A DNA stretch of 64,000 nt from Nitrospira sp. Ga0074138 (GTDB lineage Bacteria; Nitrospirota; Nitrospiria; Nitrospirales; Nitrospiraceae): contig LNDU01000051.1 in NCBI GenBank assembly GCA_001464735.1, positions 1 through 64,000 of the forward strand, read 5' to 3'. Positions 18,240 to 26,725 of the stretch are shown one piece after another (within the stretch, counting starts at the first letter, position 1; each line of letters begins with the position of its first letter). The notes under the pieces were generated by a model that was given only the letters and a program-made list of their open reading frames with translations, did no database searches and was not told the origin of the DNA. The translations under genes and the position numbers were made by a program.

Positions 18240-18527
18240 ATGACTAACGCACGTTCCCTGTCCATGTTCGCGGTTCCTGCATTCCTGCTCGGATTCGTTC
18301 TGGGAGGGGTGTCGTTACATGTGGCATCTGCCGAGGGGCTTTTGGGGATCAAGGACTCAGTCACGCAGATGGGGAGTTCGCTGGTCGAAATGCAAAAGAA
18401 TGTGGATGACCTCCAAAAGAATATGAATAAGATCAAACAGGTGAAAGACCAATTGTCTTCATTGTCTTCCTCGGGTGGCGGAATGGGAGGGGCAATGGAC
18501 TCCCTCATGAAAAAGGGTGGCCAATAA
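18240..18527 (+). CDS. Small secreted coiled-coil protein, unknown
   Basis: The 95-residue protein has a strong AAGGAGGG ribosome binding site. An N-terminal hydrophobic segment (about 10-31, ending SLHVASA) looks like a cleavable signal peptide. An amphipathic coiled coil (about 35-75) rich in Q, N, K and L follows, with a glycine-rich tail ending KKGGQ. The family is unknown to me. The good ribosome binding site and the clear export signal make it a real gene. Confidence 0.72.
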   Translation: MTNARSLSMFAVPAFLLGFVLGGVSLHVASAEGLLGIKDSVTQMGSSLVEMQKNVDDLQKNMNKIKQVKDQLSSLSSSGGGMGGAMDSLMKKGGQ

Positions 18528-18591
18528 ACAGATTTTGGCCACAATCCAACCTCCCGTGTATTTCAATCTCCACATTCTAAACTAAAATTCG

Positions 18592-18631
18592 AACCAGGTT
18601 GGCCGGGTGAAGAATCCAGGCTAACCTGGTT
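18592..18631. repeat. Inverted repeat / hairpin
   Basis: AACCAGGTT (18592-18600) and AACCTGGTT (18623-18631) are perfect complements, and an inner GGCC/GGCT extends the stem. It lies in the gap between two convergent genes, where a 3' end is expected. There is no T-run, so a terminator role is only possible. Confidence 0.45.
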
Positions 18632-18769
18632 GCTCTATCCTCTACAAGTGAGACCCGCTTCGCCTTGGCCCCTGCCACGCTCTGTAAGAACTGGCGCTGT
18701 ATCGTTCTAACGTCCTTACGATGCAAATTCTGGATTCTGCCTAAGAGGGTATCGTGTAACAGATTAGAG

Positions 18770-18788
18770 CGACAGTAGGATACTGTCG
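18770..18788. repeat. Short perfect hairpin before convergent gene end
   Basis: CGACAGTA-GGA-TACTGTCG is a perfect 8-bp hairpin with a 3-base loop, 17 bases from the stop of the leftward Sel1 gene. A run of six A's on its right side reads as T's on the minus strand, but before the hairpin rather than after it. It could still mark an RNA end. Confidence 0.4.
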
Positions 18789-18805
18789 TCAAAAAAGATC
18801 GGAAT

Positions 18806-19393
18806 TCAACGTCGGGTGGGTGTCCATTTCTTGGCCCGTTCTTCGGACTCGGTAATCTGGCTGCGAGTCATCCGTGTGGCAATGGTGTCGCGTGATTCAG
18901 CGGCTCGTTTCTCACCATAGGCAGCTGAAAGGCTATACCACATGTGCGCTTCCACAAGACTCTGAGGCACACTGCGCCCTCGTTCATACATCATTCCAAG
19001 TTTGGCAAATGCGAGCGCATTTCGTTGTTCAGCTGCTTTCTGAAACCAGAACAACGCCATATGGTCACTATACGGTGCACCCTGCCCGAGCGAATAGAGC
19101 GTTCCAAGGTTGACTTGAGCACCTGCATGTCCCTGATCGGCGGATTTTTTGAACCAATCCTTAGCCTCAAGGTAGTTTTGTGGAAGACCTCGTCCTTCGC
19201 TGTACAGTATGCCCAATTCATTTTGAGCGGTGGGATCACCGGCCTGAGCACGCTTGAGAAATTCGCTCACGGCTGGTTCGCCAATGAGTAGTTGTGGTGG
19301 ACTAGAAGGGGGCCCGGTGCAGCCTGATGCGAGAAAGGACGCCAGGAGAAATCCTAAGAGAGTCACATACTGGTAGGGTAGCCGGTGAGCCAT
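18806..19393 (-). CDS. Sel1-repeat lipoprotein (copy 1)
   Basis: The 195-residue precursor has a leader ending in lipobox FLASGC (C25). About four Sel1-type TPR helical hairpins follow, with the diagnostic AQNELGILYSEGRGLPQNY pattern repeated from about residue 55 to 170. Such proteins act as scaffolds for protein contacts in the periplasm or outer membrane. The next gene upstream on the same strand encodes a paralogue of the same length. Confidence 0.85.
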   Translation of the reverse strand: MAHRLPYQYVTLLGFLLASFLASGCTGPPSSPPQLLIGEPAVSEFLKRAQAGDPTAQNELGILYSEGRGLPQNYLEAKDWFKKSADQGHAGAQVNLGTLYSLGQGAPYSDHMALFWFQKAAEQRNALAFAKLGMMYERGRSVPQSLVEAHMWYSLSAAYGEKRAAESRDTIATRMTRSQITESEERAKKWTPTRR

Positions 19394-19659
19394 TCTGAAT
19401 GATTGTGAATGTGATCAATATCTGCTGGCCAGTTAGCGAACCATAGGACGATATCCTACGCAGCGGGAGGGCGCAACTTCAAGCGGGCCAATCGCGGGGT
19501 AAGGGGTAGATTGATGGAGAGCCTTGAAGGCGATCACGTTCTCCAAAGGCGTCCGTGTAGCCTACTGTATGAGTGGCGACAGGAATAAGCCGACTTCAAG
19601 AAGTGTATCTCAGTTGGGGGGGCTCAGATTACAAAGATCAGGCTGGAGAAACCCATGGG

Positions 19660-20247
19660 CTACTGTTCTTGAACTGAATTGTGGGTCTTGGGTTTCCAGT
19701 TCCGTGCGAGGAATTGTGCTTGTGCTATTTGGGCTGGTGTCATGTTTGTAGCCAGACGATCTCGCCACTTCGCTCCATCTTCCTGCCCGTTAGCCGCCGC
19801 CAAGTTGTACCACTGGTAAGCCTGGACGGCATCCTTGGGAACGCCTCGTGCCTTTTCATGATAGGTGGCGATTACGAACATCGCTGGTCCGTGCCCCTGG
19901 TCCGCGGCAAGGTGGCACCACCGTAGAGCTTCCTGATAATCTTGGGGTATCCCTCGACCGATGTCAGACAGCACGCAGAGCCGATAGAAGGCACCGACAT
20001 GTCGCTGGGTGGCCGCCATACGGTACCACCGAACGGCTTCCCTATGGTCTTTCGGTAAGGCGTTCTCATATCGCAAGCCCAGGTTGTACTGATCCTCGGC
20101 ACTCCCTTGTTCTGCGGCTGACCGTAACTCATCGATCCGTGACGTTGTGTCCCGCACGTCGACGTAGGGGGATTTCGGTGGATCGATGCATCCCGATAGA
20201 GTGCAAAGGGCGGTCATCATGATGAGATATCGCAGGTAGGTCTCCAT
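19660..20247 (-). CDS. Sel1-repeat lipoprotein (copy 2)
   Basis: From the ATG at 20247, preceded by GAAGGAGAAGAG, the protein has 195 residues. The leader ends in lipobox TLSGC (C20), followed by Sel1 repeats (AEDQYNLGLRYENALPKDHRE and two to three more). It has the same size and architecture as the neighbouring copy, so the pair looks like a tandem duplication that has diverged. A perfect 14-bp inverted repeat lies 24 bases upstream of the start codon. Confidence 0.85.
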   Translation of the reverse strand: METYLRYLIMMTALCTLSGCIDPPKSPYVDVRDTTSRIDELRSAAEQGSAEDQYNLGLRYENALPKDHREAVRWYRMAATQRHVGAFYRLCVLSDIGRGIPQDYQEALRWCHLAADQGHGPAMFVIATYHEKARGVPKDAVQAYQWYNLAAANGQEDGAKWRDRLATNMTPAQIAQAQFLARNWKPKTHNSVQEQ

Positions 20248-20270
20248 AATCTCTTCTCCTTCGAACGATC

Positions 20271-20308
20271 TGCATTGGCTGCTGCCTATCTGACCAGCAG
20301 CCAATGCA
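20271..20308. repeat. Perfect 14-bp inverted repeat upstream of Sel1 gene
   Basis: TGCATTGGCTGCTG (20271-20284) and CAGCAGCCAATGCA (20295-20308) are exact complements around a 10-base loop. It lies in the leader of the leftward Sel1 gene and in the shared region with the rightward YqgE gene. It could be an operator or an RNA hairpin masking or protecting the 5' end. Confidence 0.6.
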
Positions 20309-20442
20309 GGGCCTACTCTAGCACATCTCACTCTCTAGAAAGCTACCATGCCAAGCGTACCATCACGATCTTGTTCTGCCACGCCCTGTTGCTTTCACTG
20401 AAGAGAAAAGATATTTGTTAGCCTTGGCTTCAAGGTGAAATC

Positions 20443-21072
20443 TTGGCTTTTGTTGTGGTGCGGAACATCACGAGAAGCACCCTCCTTATGGGAACCTTGT
20501 TCCTTCTGTCCACGTTATCGGCTCAGGCTCAACAAGAGTTTTCGCCTAGGTCGGTCGAAAAGGGGGTGCTCTTGGTGGCCAGTCCCTCGATGAGTGATCC
20601 CAACTTCCATCAAACTGTCCTGCTCATTGTCGAACATGGACGAGGTGGGACGGTTGGGCTTATTCTGAACCGCCCCACGAATGTGCTGGTATCCGAAGTC
20701 TTGCCTGATTTTACCGTGCTGAAGCGAACCACCCACCGATTGTTTGCCGGAGGGCCAGTCGAGCGAACACAGCTGGTCTTGTTGTTCCGGCTCACGCAGC
20801 TCTTGCCTGATACACGTCAGATCGTCGATAGAATCTACGTAGGCACACCTCGCGTCCTGGAACGTATCATGACTCAGCCCAAACCGACCGAGACCTTCCG
20901 CGCGTTTTCCGGATTCGCCGGATGGGCACCGGGGCAGCTCGAACATGAAATGCTCGAAGGGGCATGGGGAGTCTTGCCGTCAAATGTATTCAATATATTC
21001 GATAAAGACCCGGATGCACTCTGGCCGGACTGCATCAGCCGTCTTCAGGCCCTCAGGACTATTTCCCGTTGA
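20443..21072 (+). CDS. YqgE/AlgH family protein with signal peptide
   Basis: The 209-residue protein carries the UPF0301 core: LLVASPSMSDPNFHQTVLLIVEH, GTVGLILNRPTN and the RLFAGGPVE segment. The start is a TTG preceded by AAGGTGA. Residues about 10-30 (STLLMGTLFLLSTLSAQAQ) form a clear signal peptide, which most YqgE proteins lack as cytoplasmic members of the family. The molecular function of the family is not established. Confidence 0.85.
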   Translation: MAFVVVRNITRSTLLMGTLFLLSTLSAQAQQEFSPRSVEKGVLLVASPSMSDPNFHQTVLLIVEHGRGGTVGLILNRPTNVLVSEVLPDFTVLKRTTHRLFAGGPVERTQLVLLFRLTQLLPDTRQIVDRIYVGTPRVLERIMTQPKPTETFRAFSGFAGWAPGQLEHEMLEGAWGVLPSNVFNIFDKDPDALWPDCISRLQALRTISR

Positions 21073-21455
21073 GTAGTTGACAGAAGCCTTTTCGAGTTGT
21101 CTACGTGGGTTCAGTGCCGGTTCGAGGAGGTTGCTGAAAATTGCTTGGATAATCCCTGTCGGATTTAGCAAATAGCCGATTTCAATCAGCGCACTCGTTG
21201 GCACTAATCCTCGCTTTTCAATCGACGAACATCTCCTCCCCATTGTTTTGACACGAAGCCTCATGAATGGACTGTATTCATCAGGCACGTAACTGTATTC
21301 TAAAGCCTACATATCCTCTCGGAAAAGTCCTAGTTTACAGGGCATCTCTTTGTATCAATGATTAAGAAAAATGCCAGAGAACTTATTGAAAGGGTGAGCA
21401 TATTGGGACATGAAAAAATAGAGAAGCTCGATAGTGTGGCTCCCGGGTATTTATC
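21073..21455. other. Gene-free stretch before transposase remnant
   Basis: No convincing gene is present. Short frames on both strands have no recognisable protein character. The stretch probably includes the eroded left part of the IS element whose 3' half follows, but I could not identify a terminal inverted repeat. Confidence 0.4.
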
Positions 21456-22027
21456 TTGCTCACTTCGCAGTCGCACTCGCTGTCGGTAGCGGAGAACGTG
21501 TTGGACCAAACGTTTGCCGTCAGGCGACCAAACGAGGCCTGGGTCACCGACCTCACGGACGTGCCAACCGCGGAAGGTTGGCTGTATCTCGCCGGCGTCA
21601 AGGATCTGTACACCTGTGAGGTGGTCGGCCATGCGATGGACGCCCGGATGACGACGAACTTCGTGGGGTGTGCGCTCATGAAGGCCCTCAACACCAAGCG
21701 CCCAGCACCAGGGCTTATTTATCACTCCGCTCGTGGCTCCCAGTATTGCGCGCATGACTACCAAGCTCAGTTGAGGCAATTCGGGTTGCGTGCCTCGATC
21801 TCGCGTCAGGGAAGCTGCTACGACAACGCGCCGATGGAGAGTTTCTGGGGGACGTCGAAGAACGAGCTAGTGCACCACCGGCGGTATGAAACACGGGAAC
21901 AGGATCGGCGGGAGATCTCGGAGTACATTGAACTCTTTTGCAATCGCTAGGGGCGGCATCCCGGCTGGGGAATCTTCCGCCGGTGGCATGTGCCCAACAG
22001 TGGGCCCGTCAACAATCGGCGGCATGA
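21456..22027 (+). pseudogene. IS3-family transposase remnant (OrfB C-terminal half)
   Basis: The frame translates to the integrase (rve) core of an IS3-type OrfB: RPNEAWVTDLT, GWLYLAGVKDLYT, GSQYCAHDY and YDNAPMESFWGT. The N-terminal half and OrfA are missing. The second catalytic aspartate (normally HSDRGSQY) is an alanine (HSARGSQY). The frame hits a stop near 21948, while the natural C-terminus (SRLGNLPPVA...ARQQSAA) continues in another frame to TGA at 22025-22027, so there is a frameshift. It cannot encode an active transposase. Confidence 0.88.
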
Positions 22028-22215
22028 GGCTGCCACCTAATGGCGATCACTAGTGACGACCGGGGTGAAACCGAGCCTTATGTCGTAAGTGGGCAAAGCG
22101 AGAGGTCCTCACCCTGGGTTGAGGTTATCTACTGACTTTCCATTCGAGGTGGGATTGTTCTAGGATCACAGGCCTCGCTAGCAGGAAGTGAGAATGGCGC
22201 GATGAGGTTGTAGAT

Positions 22216-23154
22216 ATGGAACATGCTGTTCAGAGAGGGATGATCGCAGTGCTTCGTGCCAAGTTACGAGACACCTGGCTACATGACCTGGTTGTGCATT
22301 ATCGGAACATCAAGCGCCGGGTTATGCGGCGGTCCGAGGGCGAGGCCTTTCTGTTGCGCCGATATGCGCGGATTCATGGCAAACCGCTCGATCTGACGAA
22401 TCCTCAGACCTTTACAGAGAAACTCTTCTGGCGCATGATCACTTGGAATCGCGGAGACATGCCATCGAGGTTTACACAGCTGGCCGACAAGTACGCGGTA
22501 CGAGAATATGTAGCGAGTAGAGTAGGGGAAGAGTATCTGATCAAGATCTTATGGCATGGAGAAAACCCATGCGCCATCCCCTTTGACATGTTGCCGGCTG
22601 AGTACGTTGTTAAGCCTAGTCACGCCGGTGGACAAGTGATTATCGTCAAAGGCGAGGCGAATCGCGAGGACATCGTTCGTACGCTGTCCGGCTGGCTGGC
22701 CAGCAATTACTACTGGCAGGCACGCGAGTATCAATACTATGGCATCCAGCCCCGGATCATAATTGAGGAATATCTCAAAACGGAAAATGCGAGTGGGCTT
22801 CTTGACTATAGGTTTTGGTGTTTTGGAGGGGTGCCGGAGGTCATTCAAGTTGATAACCATGCCCACGACATCAACCCGTTTTTTGACGTTCAATGGAACC
22901 AATTGGATCTCTACTATCGACCGAAAGCAACTCGACCTTTTATCCCAAAGCCCAAGAATTTTGAGCGAATGGTTGACCTGGCCAGTCGACTATCAGAGGG
23001 AATAGATTTTGTCCGTGTAGACTTTTACAACATTGAAGGAAAGATTTATTGTGGTGAATTGACCTTGAGTCCGGTGGGGGGAATTTTCACCTTCACCCCT
23101 CAACATTGGGATTCAAAGCTGGGTGAAAAATGGATTCTTCCTTCCCACTGCTGA
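22216..23154 (+). CDS. TupA-like ATP-grasp protein (copy 1)
   Basis: The 312-residue protein resembles the TupA-like ATP-grasp family found in polysaccharide and teichuronopeptide loci. Landmarks are the N-terminal LTNPQTFTEKLFWRM and ADKYAVREYV, the ATP-binding lysine region YVVKPSHAGGQVIIVKG, RIIIEEYL, and near the C-terminus the Mg-binding-like VRVDFYNIEGKIYCGELT. ATP-grasp enzymes join a carboxylate to an amine or other nucleophile, and the substrate here is unknown. A close paralogue lies 390 bases downstream. The location next to an IS remnant suggests an acquired glycan locus. Confidence 0.8.
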   Translation: MEHAVQRGMIAVLRAKLRDTWLHDLVVHYRNIKRRVMRRSEGEAFLLRRYARIHGKPLDLTNPQTFTEKLFWRMITWNRGDMPSRFTQLADKYAVREYVASRVGEEYLIKILWHGENPCAIPFDMLPAEYVVKPSHAGGQVIIVKGEANREDIVRTLSGWLASNYYWQAREYQYYGIQPRIIIEEYLKTENASGLLDYRFWCFGGVPEVIQVDNHAHDINPFFDVQWNQLDLYYRPKATRPFIPKPKNFERMVDLASRLSEGIDFVRVDFYNIEGKIYCGELTLSPVGGIFTFTPQHWDSKLGEKWILPSHC

Positions 23155-23544
23155 GTGAATCTCATCGGAGATGATCTCCTGCACGTCGTTCTGAGAATTA
23201 CCACTCTCTGTAGATAGTATGCCATTCGCAGAGGGCACTGATGCCCACCATTGGCCTGCCTTGATCTGAGGCTGTTAGCGTCCGGTTCTCCACTGCGTCA
23301 CTCACTACCATGGAATGAGACCTATTCTTCTTTCTGAAACGTTTCCCTCGGCCCGAGAACGTTCCTGTCGCAGTGGCCGGTCCAAGTCAGTCCAACGCAC
23401 TAATCCTTGCGATAGCCCCTACTCTTTTAAGGGGTAGGCACGCTCTTCTGTGGGGTAGTCTGGGTCGCTACGGAATGATTAGATCACTTTCGCCAAAGAG
23501 GATGGAATGAAACCGTAGGTGCTTCGGGTTGAGGGGGGTAGAAG
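23155..23544. other. Gene-free spacer between ATP-grasp paralogues
   Basis: These 390 bases contain no plausible gene. The sequence directly before copy 2 differs from that before copy 1, so the duplication unit appears to cover the coding region rather than its promoter. I see no terminator or strong promoter. Confidence 0.4.
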
Positions 23545-24483
23545 ATGGAATGGTCTATCCAACTAGGCGGAGCTATAGCACTTCGAGCGAGGTTACGAAA
23601 CACGCAACTGCATGAATTCGTGAAACAATACCGGAGAATTAAGCGCCGTGTGATGCGACGATCTGAAGGGGAGGAGTTTTTACTTCGGCGATACTTTAGG
23701 ATCCACGGCAAACCCCTCAATCTGACGAATCCTCAGACCTTTACGGAGAAGCTGTTTTGGCGCATGGTCACCTGGAATCGTGGAGGCATGCCACCACGGT
23801 TTACGCAGCTGGCCGATAAGTATGCGGTCCGGAGGTATGTGGCGAATGTGGTAGGTCAAGAGTATTTAGTCAAGCTCTTGTGGCATGGGGACGACCCACG
23901 AGCTATCCCCTTTGATGCGTTACCGGCGGAGTATGTGATCAAGCCGACCCACGCTGCCGGACAAGTCATTATCGTGAAGGGCCAGGTTGATCGAGAGGAT
24001 ATTATCCGTCGAGTGTCGGGGTGGTTAGCCAGTAATTACTATTGGGGTGGCCGCGAGGCACAATACTATCGCATTCCACCCCAGATCGTGATTGAGGAGT
24101 ACTTGGCCAACGATGATGGAACTCCGCTGTTCGACTATAAGTTCTCCTGTTTCAACGGTGTGCCAGAACAGGTCATGGTTCGCAACGAGACACACGACAT
24201 CTGTCCAATCTTTGACACGGCATGGAACCTACTCGATCTTGAGGATGAACCGAGAGCGGTCCGTCCATGGGTGCCAAAGCCTGCCAATCTTGATGAAATG
24301 ACGGCACTAGCTGCAAAGCTCTCGGTCGGATTCGGATTTGTCCGGGTCGATCTCTACAATGTTAAAGGGCGAGTCTACTTTGGTGAGCTCACCTTTACTC
24401 CGGCCGGAGGGATCGTAAAGTATAATCCCGGGTGTTGGGATCTGAAGCTCGGGGAGAAATGGAACCTAGCACTGGACCGCTGA
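23545..24483 (+). CDS. TupA-like ATP-grasp protein (copy 2)
   Basis: This is another 312-residue protein, with long shared blocks with copy 1 (KRRVMRRSEGE, NPQTFTEKLFWRM, RFTQLADKYAVR, SGWLASNYYW, IEEYL). The two diverge most around residues 195-260, between the ATP-binding half and the catalytic C-terminal half. That distribution suggests the same chemistry on different acceptors. The lysine (YVIKPTHAAGQVIIVKG) and C-terminal acidic residues (VRVDLYNVKGRVYFGELT) are retained, so both copies look functional. Confidence 0.8.
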   Translation: MEWSIQLGGAIALRARLRNTQLHEFVKQYRRIKRRVMRRSEGEEFLLRRYFRIHGKPLNLTNPQTFTEKLFWRMVTWNRGGMPPRFTQLADKYAVRRYVANVVGQEYLVKLLWHGDDPRAIPFDALPAEYVIKPTHAAGQVIIVKGQVDREDIIRRVSGWLASNYYWGGREAQYYRIPPQIVIEEYLANDDGTPLFDYKFSCFNGVPEQVMVRNETHDICPIFDTAWNLLDLEDEPRAVRPWVPKPANLDEMTALAAKLSVGFGFVRVDLYNVKGRVYFGELTFTPAGGIVKYNPGCWDLKLGEKWNLALDR

Positions 24484-24641
24484 GATTTGCTCTGGTTTCT
24501 GGCCCGTCACCAGTATAGTAGAGGATTTTGAGCGTCTGCTGAGAAGAGGAAGTCTTCGTGAAGTAGTTGGATGAAGGACTCCCGTCTGGACCGATACGCA
24601 GTGGTCACTGCCTATAAAATGTTTCCAGAGGTACTGCCGTT

Positions 24642-25697
24642 ATGTCACTAGAGATAAAGTCGTCAGTGCGATCCGCTCTTCGGTTTTTCTTAAATCCTAC
24701 CTACAATCATTCCGCTGACATTCGAGATGCTACGCGGATATTGAAGCACGTCGAATGCCATAAAGGAAAAATGAGGAGTCATGATCTGAGCCTATGCAAC
24801 GACTATGCGATGGATGTTTTTGGGGATAAGCGCTTTGCCCCATGGCTATATGTTTATACGGCTGTGTCAGGGAAGTTTAAAGAAGGCTGGATACCAGAGA
24901 ACTATTATGGCTCGGTCGTGGTGCCCAAGCTTCAGGGGCGATATGGACGGGTTGCGGATCTTAGGGGCCTGAACGCGGTCATGCTGCAGAGCGACGCCTT
25001 TCCCGACTTACTCGCATACGCGAACGGTGTGTTTTTTGACACCGCGTATAGATTTGTTTCGCCTGAGGCAGTGCGCAATAAGCTGTTCACGAATCACGAA
25101 CGAGTCGTGTTCAAACTCGATCATTCGCTCCAAGGGAGGGGCATACACTTTTTCAATCGGGCCTCATTTAATGTCGAAAAGATTAAGCAGCTTGGAAATG
25201 GCCTATTCCAAAGCGTCGTGCAGCCGCACAAGCTATTTGCGCAGTTTACAAGCCACTCTGTAGCAACCCTACGAATCACTACTGTGTACACGGATAGTGG
25301 AGAGGTTTCAGTTCGAGGGTGCCATTTGAGATTGGGAAGTGAAAGTGAAACGCACGTCCACTCAAAGACCGAAATCAGAGTGCCAATTCACCTAGAGAGC
25401 GGGGTCTTTGAGGATATAGGGTATACGGCAGAGTATCGCGAGATCACAACTCATCCAACGAGTCAGGTGGCGTTTGCTGGGCATGTGATCCCCGCATTCA
25501 AAGCCTGTGTCCGCATTGTGACTGAGCTGCATAGGAAGGCCCCATATACCCGATGTATAGGTTGGGATGTGACAGTCGATCGTGAAGAGAATATTCAACT
25601 GCTGGAATGGAATGCCGAGCACAACGGCATTAAGTTCAGCGAAGCCACACAAGGACCCTGTTTTGCTGACTTAGGCTGGGAACGGCTAAGAAGCTAG
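24642..25697 (+). CDS. Sugar-transfer-associated ATP-grasp protein
   Basis: The 351-residue protein resembles the sugar-transfer-associated ATP-grasp group. It has a nucleotide-binding strand VVFKLDHSLQGRGIHFF, a SVATLRITTVYTDSGEV segment typical of that group, and a C-terminal CIGWDVTVDREENIQLLEWN with the metal-binding acid and asparagine. It is third in a row of ATP-grasp genes, so I expect a role in decorating an exported polysaccharide. The acceptor is unknown. No glycosyltransferases or transporters are adjacent. Confidence 0.75.
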   Translation: MSLEIKSSVRSALRFFLNPTYNHSADIRDATRILKHVECHKGKMRSHDLSLCNDYAMDVFGDKRFAPWLYVYTAVSGKFKEGWIPENYYGSVVVPKLQGRYGRVADLRGLNAVMLQSDAFPDLLAYANGVFFDTAYRFVSPEAVRNKLFTNHERVVFKLDHSLQGRGIHFFNRASFNVEKIKQLGNGLFQSVVQPHKLFAQFTSHSVATLRITTVYTDSGEVSVRGCHLRLGSESETHVHSKTEIRVPIHLESGVFEDIGYTAEYREITTHPTSQVAFAGHVIPAFKACVRIVTELHRKAPYTRCIGWDVTVDREENIQLLEWNAEHNGIKFSEATQGPCFADLGWERLRS

Positions 25698-26554
25698 GAA
25701 CAGGCGGGCGTGCGGGCGATTTAAGCAGAAGGCTGTGAGATGAATTGTACGCATTGCGTATAATGCTAATTTGGCCATGCAGCCATTTGGGGGAGTGAGG
25801 AGAGTTATCACAGCTAGAGTCGCCTTGCTCCTGTCTGCACTAGACAGTCCATCACTGAGATCAGTGCTAGTGGATGGAGGCCGTATTACTATCGCTGCGA
25901 GTCCACTCGATAATCACTACTTCCGCACAGCTGCGATCTTGGTGAGCTGGTGTATCCAGCGGCGGGACGCGAAGCCTCTGAAGACCAGGCCATGCTGGAC
26001 CAGCGTAGTAATGGCAGTGAATCTCCTGCCGTGGAGCGGGCTGGCGGGAGCCTGTAGTGAGGGCGCTTTCTACCGAGCAGGTACTCATTATCATCGCCCG
26101 GGAGATCTCGCAGAATATCATAGAGAAATCACAGACTGGCCGTCCGGCAGACGAGACCTCTCGGCCCTGCAATAGGAAAAGGTCGCTGCAGTGCGACACG
26201 CTGTTCTCTTTAGACAGCACCCGATCATCTATCTGCACTAGCTATGACAGCTGCCATGGCCAAGAGTTTCGACCTCTTCATGCGTGCGTGTTTAGAACAG
26301 CCGTATGGTATAGAAAAACGATGCCTCGCTGTGTGATGCAGCGGGGGATGCATCTTGCTGACGGCGGTAGACGAAACTCTGATATGAAAAGAGAGCTGCA
26401 CTCTGTCTGAGTCGATAAAGACATTTCGGCACATCCGACAAATTCTGCTCTGGCCGATGCAGCTCACGCCCATCCATGCAGGCTGTTCAAAAACTATTTA
26501 GATATCCCGAGAACACCAGCCAGCTGGAGATCGCAGACCTCATCAGAGAGGCTC
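25698..26554. other. Gene-poor, palindrome-rich region
   Basis: About 860 bases without a convincing gene. It contains nested palindromes at 25838-25872 (CACTAG...CACTGA-GA-TCAGTG-CTAGTG). CTGCACTAG occurs twice, within 25835-25843 and again at about 26236. A lone repeat end, GCAGGCTGTTCAAAAAC, begins at 26478 and resembles the ends of the dispersed repeat that follows. ORFs on both strands here lack ribosome binding sites and recognisable sequence. It looks like degraded mobile DNA. Confidence 0.45.
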
Positions 26555-26725
26555 GCAGGGTGTTCAAAAAGGCCGTTAAGCAAGGCCGCAGCGAGTGAAG
26601 ATGCGAATCGTAGACTGTTTTCATGCGCCCACCCATCGCCTGTATGAACAGGCGTTTGTCCAGGCCGTACGTTGAGCCTCTGAGCGATGCGAAAACGCCG
26701 TTGGCTGAATTTTTCAACACCCTGC
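26555..26725 (-). repeat. Dispersed imperfect palindrome, family A (long copy)
   Basis: The ends GCAGGGTGTTCAAAAAG (left) and TTTTTCAACACCCTGC (right) are inverted repeats. The interior shares the segments ATCGCTCAGAGGCTCAACGT and TTCACTCGCTGCGGCCTTGC with the copies near 49.9 and 50.7 kb, in minus-strand orientation. This copy has an extra ~50-base centre with its own hairpin (CGCCTGT/ACAGGCG). It abuts the TAG stop of the leftward hydrolase gene exactly, so it would form the first structure of that mRNA's 3' end. Confidence 0.8.

Noticed and set aside
18577..18792. 71-codon minus-strand frame in the convergent gap
   Set aside because: It covers two hairpins, lacks a ribosome binding site and is better read as an intergenic region.
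21330..21779. 149-codon minus-strand frame at the transposase remnant
   Set aside because: It is antisense to the clear IS3 OrfB translation.
25771..26410. Short frames on both strands in the gene-poor island
   Set aside because: No ribosome binding site, no domain, mutually overlapping. Treated as non-coding.
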